9,640 nt of DNA from an uncultured Blautia sp. (lineage in GTDB: Bacteria; Bacillota; Clostridia; Lachnospirales; Lachnospiraceae): the NCBI GenBank assembly GCA_934358405.1, contig CAKRKL010000074.1:1-9640 (forward strand), in the 5' to 3' direction. Within the stretch, counting starts at the first letter, position 1. Each line of letters opens with the position of its first letter. Of the stretch, positions 7,978-9,640 are shown in pieces. Under the pieces are notes generated by a model. It was given only the letters and a program-made list of their open reading frames with translations. It was not told the DNA's origin and did no database searches. Both the position numbers and the translations under genes were made by a program.

Positions 7978-7986
7978 CATATTTCC
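7954..7986 (-). repeat. Perfect 12-bp inverted repeat at the folC mRNA 5' end
   Basis: GGAAATATGCGA (7954-7965) and TCGCATATTTCC (7975-7986) are exact reverse complements around a 9-nt loop. In minus-strand transcription the outer arm starts 4 nt after the -10 box, so the folC mRNA would begin at or just inside this stem and carry a stem-loop at its extreme 5' end. No T tract follows, so it is not an intrinsic terminator on either strand. Confidence 0.85.
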
Positions 7987-7989
7987 TTC

Positions 7990-8018
7990 ATTATACCCTT
8001 ACCGTATAAAATTGGCAA
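7990..8018 (-). promoter_or_regulatory. Sigma-A promoter for folC and the downstream cluster
   Basis: On the minus strand a -35 box TTGCCA (8018-8013, five of six consensus) is followed by exactly 17 nt and a perfect -10 box TATAAT (7995-7990). The predicted start of transcription is near 7983, giving a leader of about 124 nt before folC. It is the only strong promoter I can find upstream of the five-gene cluster. Confidence 0.85.
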
Positions 8019-8040
8019 GAATGGGAATGTTAATTTTAAC
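8012..8040 (+). promoter_or_regulatory. Possible promoter for the divergent membrane protein gene
   Basis: A -35 box TTGGCA (8012-8017, five of six) stands 17 nt before TTTAAC (8035-8040, four of six to TATAAT). A start near 8047 would leave a leader of about 16 nt, just enough to hold the ribosome binding site. The -35 overlaps the -35 of the folC promoter on the other strand, because TTGGCAA reads as TTGCCAA in reverse. The weak -10 makes this tentative. Confidence 0.35.
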
Positions 8041-8062
8041 TTTTTATGAGGGAGGCTTACCA

Positions 8063-8452
8063 ATGAACAAACATCCATTTATCTTCTGCGGATTCACCGG
8101 ATGGTGTCTGGAAATACTTTGGACAGGGCTTCATTCCCTGCTTAGGGGAGACACTGCCATGAAGGGCACCACATCCCTTCTTATGTTCCCCATTTATGGC
8201 TGTGCAGCACTGATCATCCCGGTCTACCAAAGGATCAAAAATCTTCCTGCTTTTCTTCGCGGATGCCTGTATGCCGCCGGATTTTATTTGGGAGAATTTC
8301 TCAGTGGCTCTGTTTTGCAAGCTTTTCATATGTGTCCCTGGGACTATTCCGGCGCATCTTGTCAATATCGCGGAATCATTCGCCTGGACTATCTTCCGGT
8401 CTGGTTTTTAACCGGATTATTTTTCGAAAAAATACTTACAAAATCTTCTTGA
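8063..8452 (+). CDS. Small CmpB-like membrane protein ('putative ABC transporter permease' family)
   Basis: This 129-aa protein is almost entirely membrane-embedded, with likely helices at about 5-25, 35-55, 62-85 and 108-125. Its pattern (GWCLEILWTGL near the start, KGTTSLLMFPIYG in the middle, CPWDYS at 91-96 and GIIRLDYLPVWF near the end) is that of a family often annotated as putative ABC transporter permease, CmpB-like (PF06541 in my recollection). No ATPase or binding-protein gene is nearby, and no transport activity can be inferred for the gene alone. GGAGG (8050-8054) precedes ATG 8063 by 8 nt. The same frame stays open back to 7892, but that extension would cross the repeat and both promoters and lacks a ribosome binding site, so it is rejected. 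It is transcribed away from folC; its TGA overlaps the -35 box of pyrB. Confidence 0.8.
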   Translation: MNKHPFIFCGFTGWCLEILWTGLHSLLRGDTAMKGTTSLLMFPIYGCAALIIPVYQRIKNLPAFLRGCLYAAGFYLGEFLSGSVLQAFHMCPWDYSGASCQYRGIIRLDYLPVWFLTGLFFEKILTKSS

Positions 8453-8477
8453 AAAATCATCCCAAGTAGTATATGAT
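8449..8477 (+). promoter_or_regulatory. Sigma-A promoter for pyrBI
   Basis: TTGAAA (8449-8454, four of six to TTGACA) is followed by 17 nt and TATGAT (8472-8477, five of six to TATAAT). The predicted start is near 8484, giving a leader of about 43 nt. That leader is too short to hold a PyrR-type antiterminator/terminator pair, and no hairpin with T tract is visible in it. The -35 overlaps the stop codon of the upstream gene. Confidence 0.75.
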
Positions 8478-8526
8478 AGGTCGAAGAGATTTTGAACTAT
8501 AAAAATATTCCTAATGGAGGTAGATC

Positions 8527-9450
8527 ATGAGACACTTAATGAGTCCACTGGACTTAAGCGTTCCTGAGCTTGGGAAGCTTCTGGATCTGGCCAGTGATAT
8601 TGAGAAAAACCCCAAAAAATACGCCCATACCTGCGACGACAAGAGACTTGCTACTCTTTTCTACGAGCCAAGTACCCGTACCCGTCTCAGCTTTGAAGCT
8701 GCTATGATGAACCTTGGCGGCAAGGTTCTTGGTTTCTCATCTGCAGATTCCAGTTCCGCAGCTAAGGGCGAAACGGTTGCTGATACCATCCGTGTTGTTT
8801 CCTGTTATGCAGATATCTGTGCTATGCGTCATCCTAAAGAGGGTGCTCCGTTAGTAGCTTCCATGGTTTCCAATATTCCAGTTATCAATGCCGGAGACGG
8901 CGGTCATCAGCATCCCACTCAGACTCTTACAGACTTACTTACCATTCGTTCTTTAAAAGGTCGTCTTGACAACCTTACCATCGGTCTGTGCGGAGATCTG
9001 AAATTCGGCCGTACCGTTCATTCTCTGATTGAAGCACTGGTACGTTATCCAAATGTAAAATTCGTACTGATCTCACCGGAAGAGCTTCGTATTCCAAGCT
9101 ATATCCGTGAGGATGTACTGAAGAAGAACAACATTGAATTCGTTGAAGAGGAGCGTCTTGAGGATGCTATGCCTGATCTTGACATCCTTTACATGACTCG
9201 TGTTCAGAAGGAGCGTTTCTTCAATGAGGAAGATTACGTTCGCATGAAGGACTTCTACATACTGGACAAGCAGAAGCTTTCTCTTGCAAAAGATGACATG
9301 TATATCCTTCACCCGCTTCCGCGTGTCAATGAGATTGCCGTTGAGGTGGACAATGATCCGCGAGCTGCATATTTCAAACAGGCTCAGTACGGTGTATATG
9401 TACGTATGGCCCTGATTCTTACATTATTGGAGGTGGAACTGCCATGTTAA
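8527..9450 (+). CDS. pyrB: Aspartate carbamoyltransferase, catalytic subunit
   Basis: PyrB condenses carbamoyl phosphate with aspartate to carbamoyl aspartate, the first step committed to pyrimidines. The 307 aa match the family (about 310 in E. coli). The carbamoyl-phosphate loop STRTR is at 49-53 in [13 protein letters not shown]. Ser76 and Lys80 in SSSAAKGET form the flexible loop contributed to the neighbouring subunit, with Arg101 in MRHP, HPTQT at 129-133, and HPLPRVNEI at 262-270 in the aspartate domain. GGAGG (8516-8520) lies 6 nt before ATG 8527. Arginine is coded almost only by CGT, unlike the minus-strand genes, which suggests high expression. The end overlaps pyrI by 7 nt, implying translational coupling and a class B-type c6r6 holoenzyme. 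Confidence 0.98.
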   Translation: MRHLMSPLDLSVPELGKLLDLASDIEKNPKKYAHTCDDKRLATLFYEPSTRTRLSFEAAMMNLGGKVLGFSSADSSSAAKGETVADTIRVVSCYADICAMRHPKEGAPLVASMVSNIPVINAGDGGHQHPTQTLTDLLTIRSLKGRLDNLTIGLCGDLKFGRTVHSLIEALVRYPNVKFVLISPEELRIPSYIREDVLKKNNIEFVEEERLEDAMPDLDILYMTRVQKERFFNEEDYVRMKDFYILDKQKLSLAKDDMYILHPLPRVNEIAVEVDNDPRAAYFKQAQYGVYVRMALILTLLEVELPC

Positions 9451-9640
9451 ATGTTGGAGCACTTCGTGAAGGCTATGTATTAGACCATATTAAAGCAGGA
9501 AAGGCTATGACCATTTATCATGATCTGAAGCTTGACAAGCTTGACTGTACCGTTGCTATCATCAAGAACGCACGCAGCAATAAGATGGGCAAGAAGGATA
9601 TTATCAAGGTAGAATGCCCAATTGAAGACCTGGATCTTGA
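9444..9640 (+). CDS. pyrI: Aspartate carbamoyltransferase, regulatory subunit (N-terminal part)
   Basis: The first 65 codons are present and the gene runs off the window edge. The N-terminus matches the PyrI allosteric domain: [20 protein letters not shown], a short helix with MTIYHDL, then [22 protein letters not shown]. In this family the domain binds CTP, UTP and ATP and transmits inhibition or activation to PyrB. The C-terminal zinc domain with its four cysteines, which contacts PyrB, lies beyond the window and cannot be checked. ATG 9444 starts inside the last codons of pyrB (shared ATGTTAA), with GGAGG at 9429-9433 inside the pyrB coding region. Confidence 0.95.
   Translation, partial: MLNVGALREGYVLDHIKAGKAMTIYHDLKLDKLDCTVAIIKNARSNKMGKKDIIKVECPIEDLDL

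Noticed and set aside
7954..7986. Intrinsic terminator between folC and the divergent gene.
   Set aside because: The stem is strong but has no T tract on either strand and lies immediately downstream of a promoter.
7892..8062. N-terminal extension of the small membrane protein by 57 codons.
   Set aside because: The extension crosses the repeat block and both promoters, has no ribosome binding site at its ATG, and its residues are translated repeat. ATG 8063 has GGAGG and begins the family-like sequence.

Overview
The window looks like chromosomal DNA from a low-to-moderate-GC Gram-positive anaerobe of the Clostridia, most plausibly Lachnospiraceae (a Blautia- or Ruminococcus-like gut bacterium). 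This is inferred from strong GGAGG ribosome binding sites, protein style, a tRNA gene without an encoded CCA end, an adjacent pyrB-pyrI pair, and a fused chorismate mutase-prephenate dehydratase. The sequence cannot fix the genus. Most of the window is conserved housekeeping sequence; no phage, IS element, CRISPR array or defence system was seen.

Layout: positions 1-77 hold the 3' half of a plus-strand tRNA-Glu (anticodon CTC) and its intrinsic terminator. Positions 101-7859 are a minus-strand cluster, in transcription order folC, pheA, a DUF815 AAA+ ATPase gene, ppx/gppA-HD and ppk1, closed by a converging terminator near 101-153. The only strong promoter found for the cluster lies upstream of folC at 7990-8018. 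Gaps between its genes are 47, 143, 41 and 11 nt, so one long transcript is plausible, though a second promoter in the AT-rich 143-nt gap is not excluded. From 8012 rightward everything is on the plus strand: a small four-helix membrane protein gene of the CmpB-like 'putative ABC transporter permease' family, then pyrB and the start of pyrI, with a well-formed promoter before pyrB.

Functionally, the minus cluster joins folate polyglutamylation, phenylalanine synthesis, an ATPase of unknown role and a polyphosphate pair (Ppx-like hydrolase and PPK1 synthase). The plus side encodes aspartate transcarbamoylase, the first pyrimidine-specific step, as a catalytic/regulatory subunit pair.

The least ordinary part is the 203-nt divergent region 7860-8062. 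It contains two 31/32-identical copies of a 32-nt unit 68 nt apart, the second extended into a perfect 12-bp stem-loop. This repeat block sits between the folC promoter and the folC ribosome binding site, so the mRNA should begin at or within the stem-loop and its 5' arm has two alternative pairing partners. The -35 box of this promoter overlaps a possible -35 box for the divergent gene. The Ppx-like protein is also notable because several usual Ppx/GppA active-site residues are changed.
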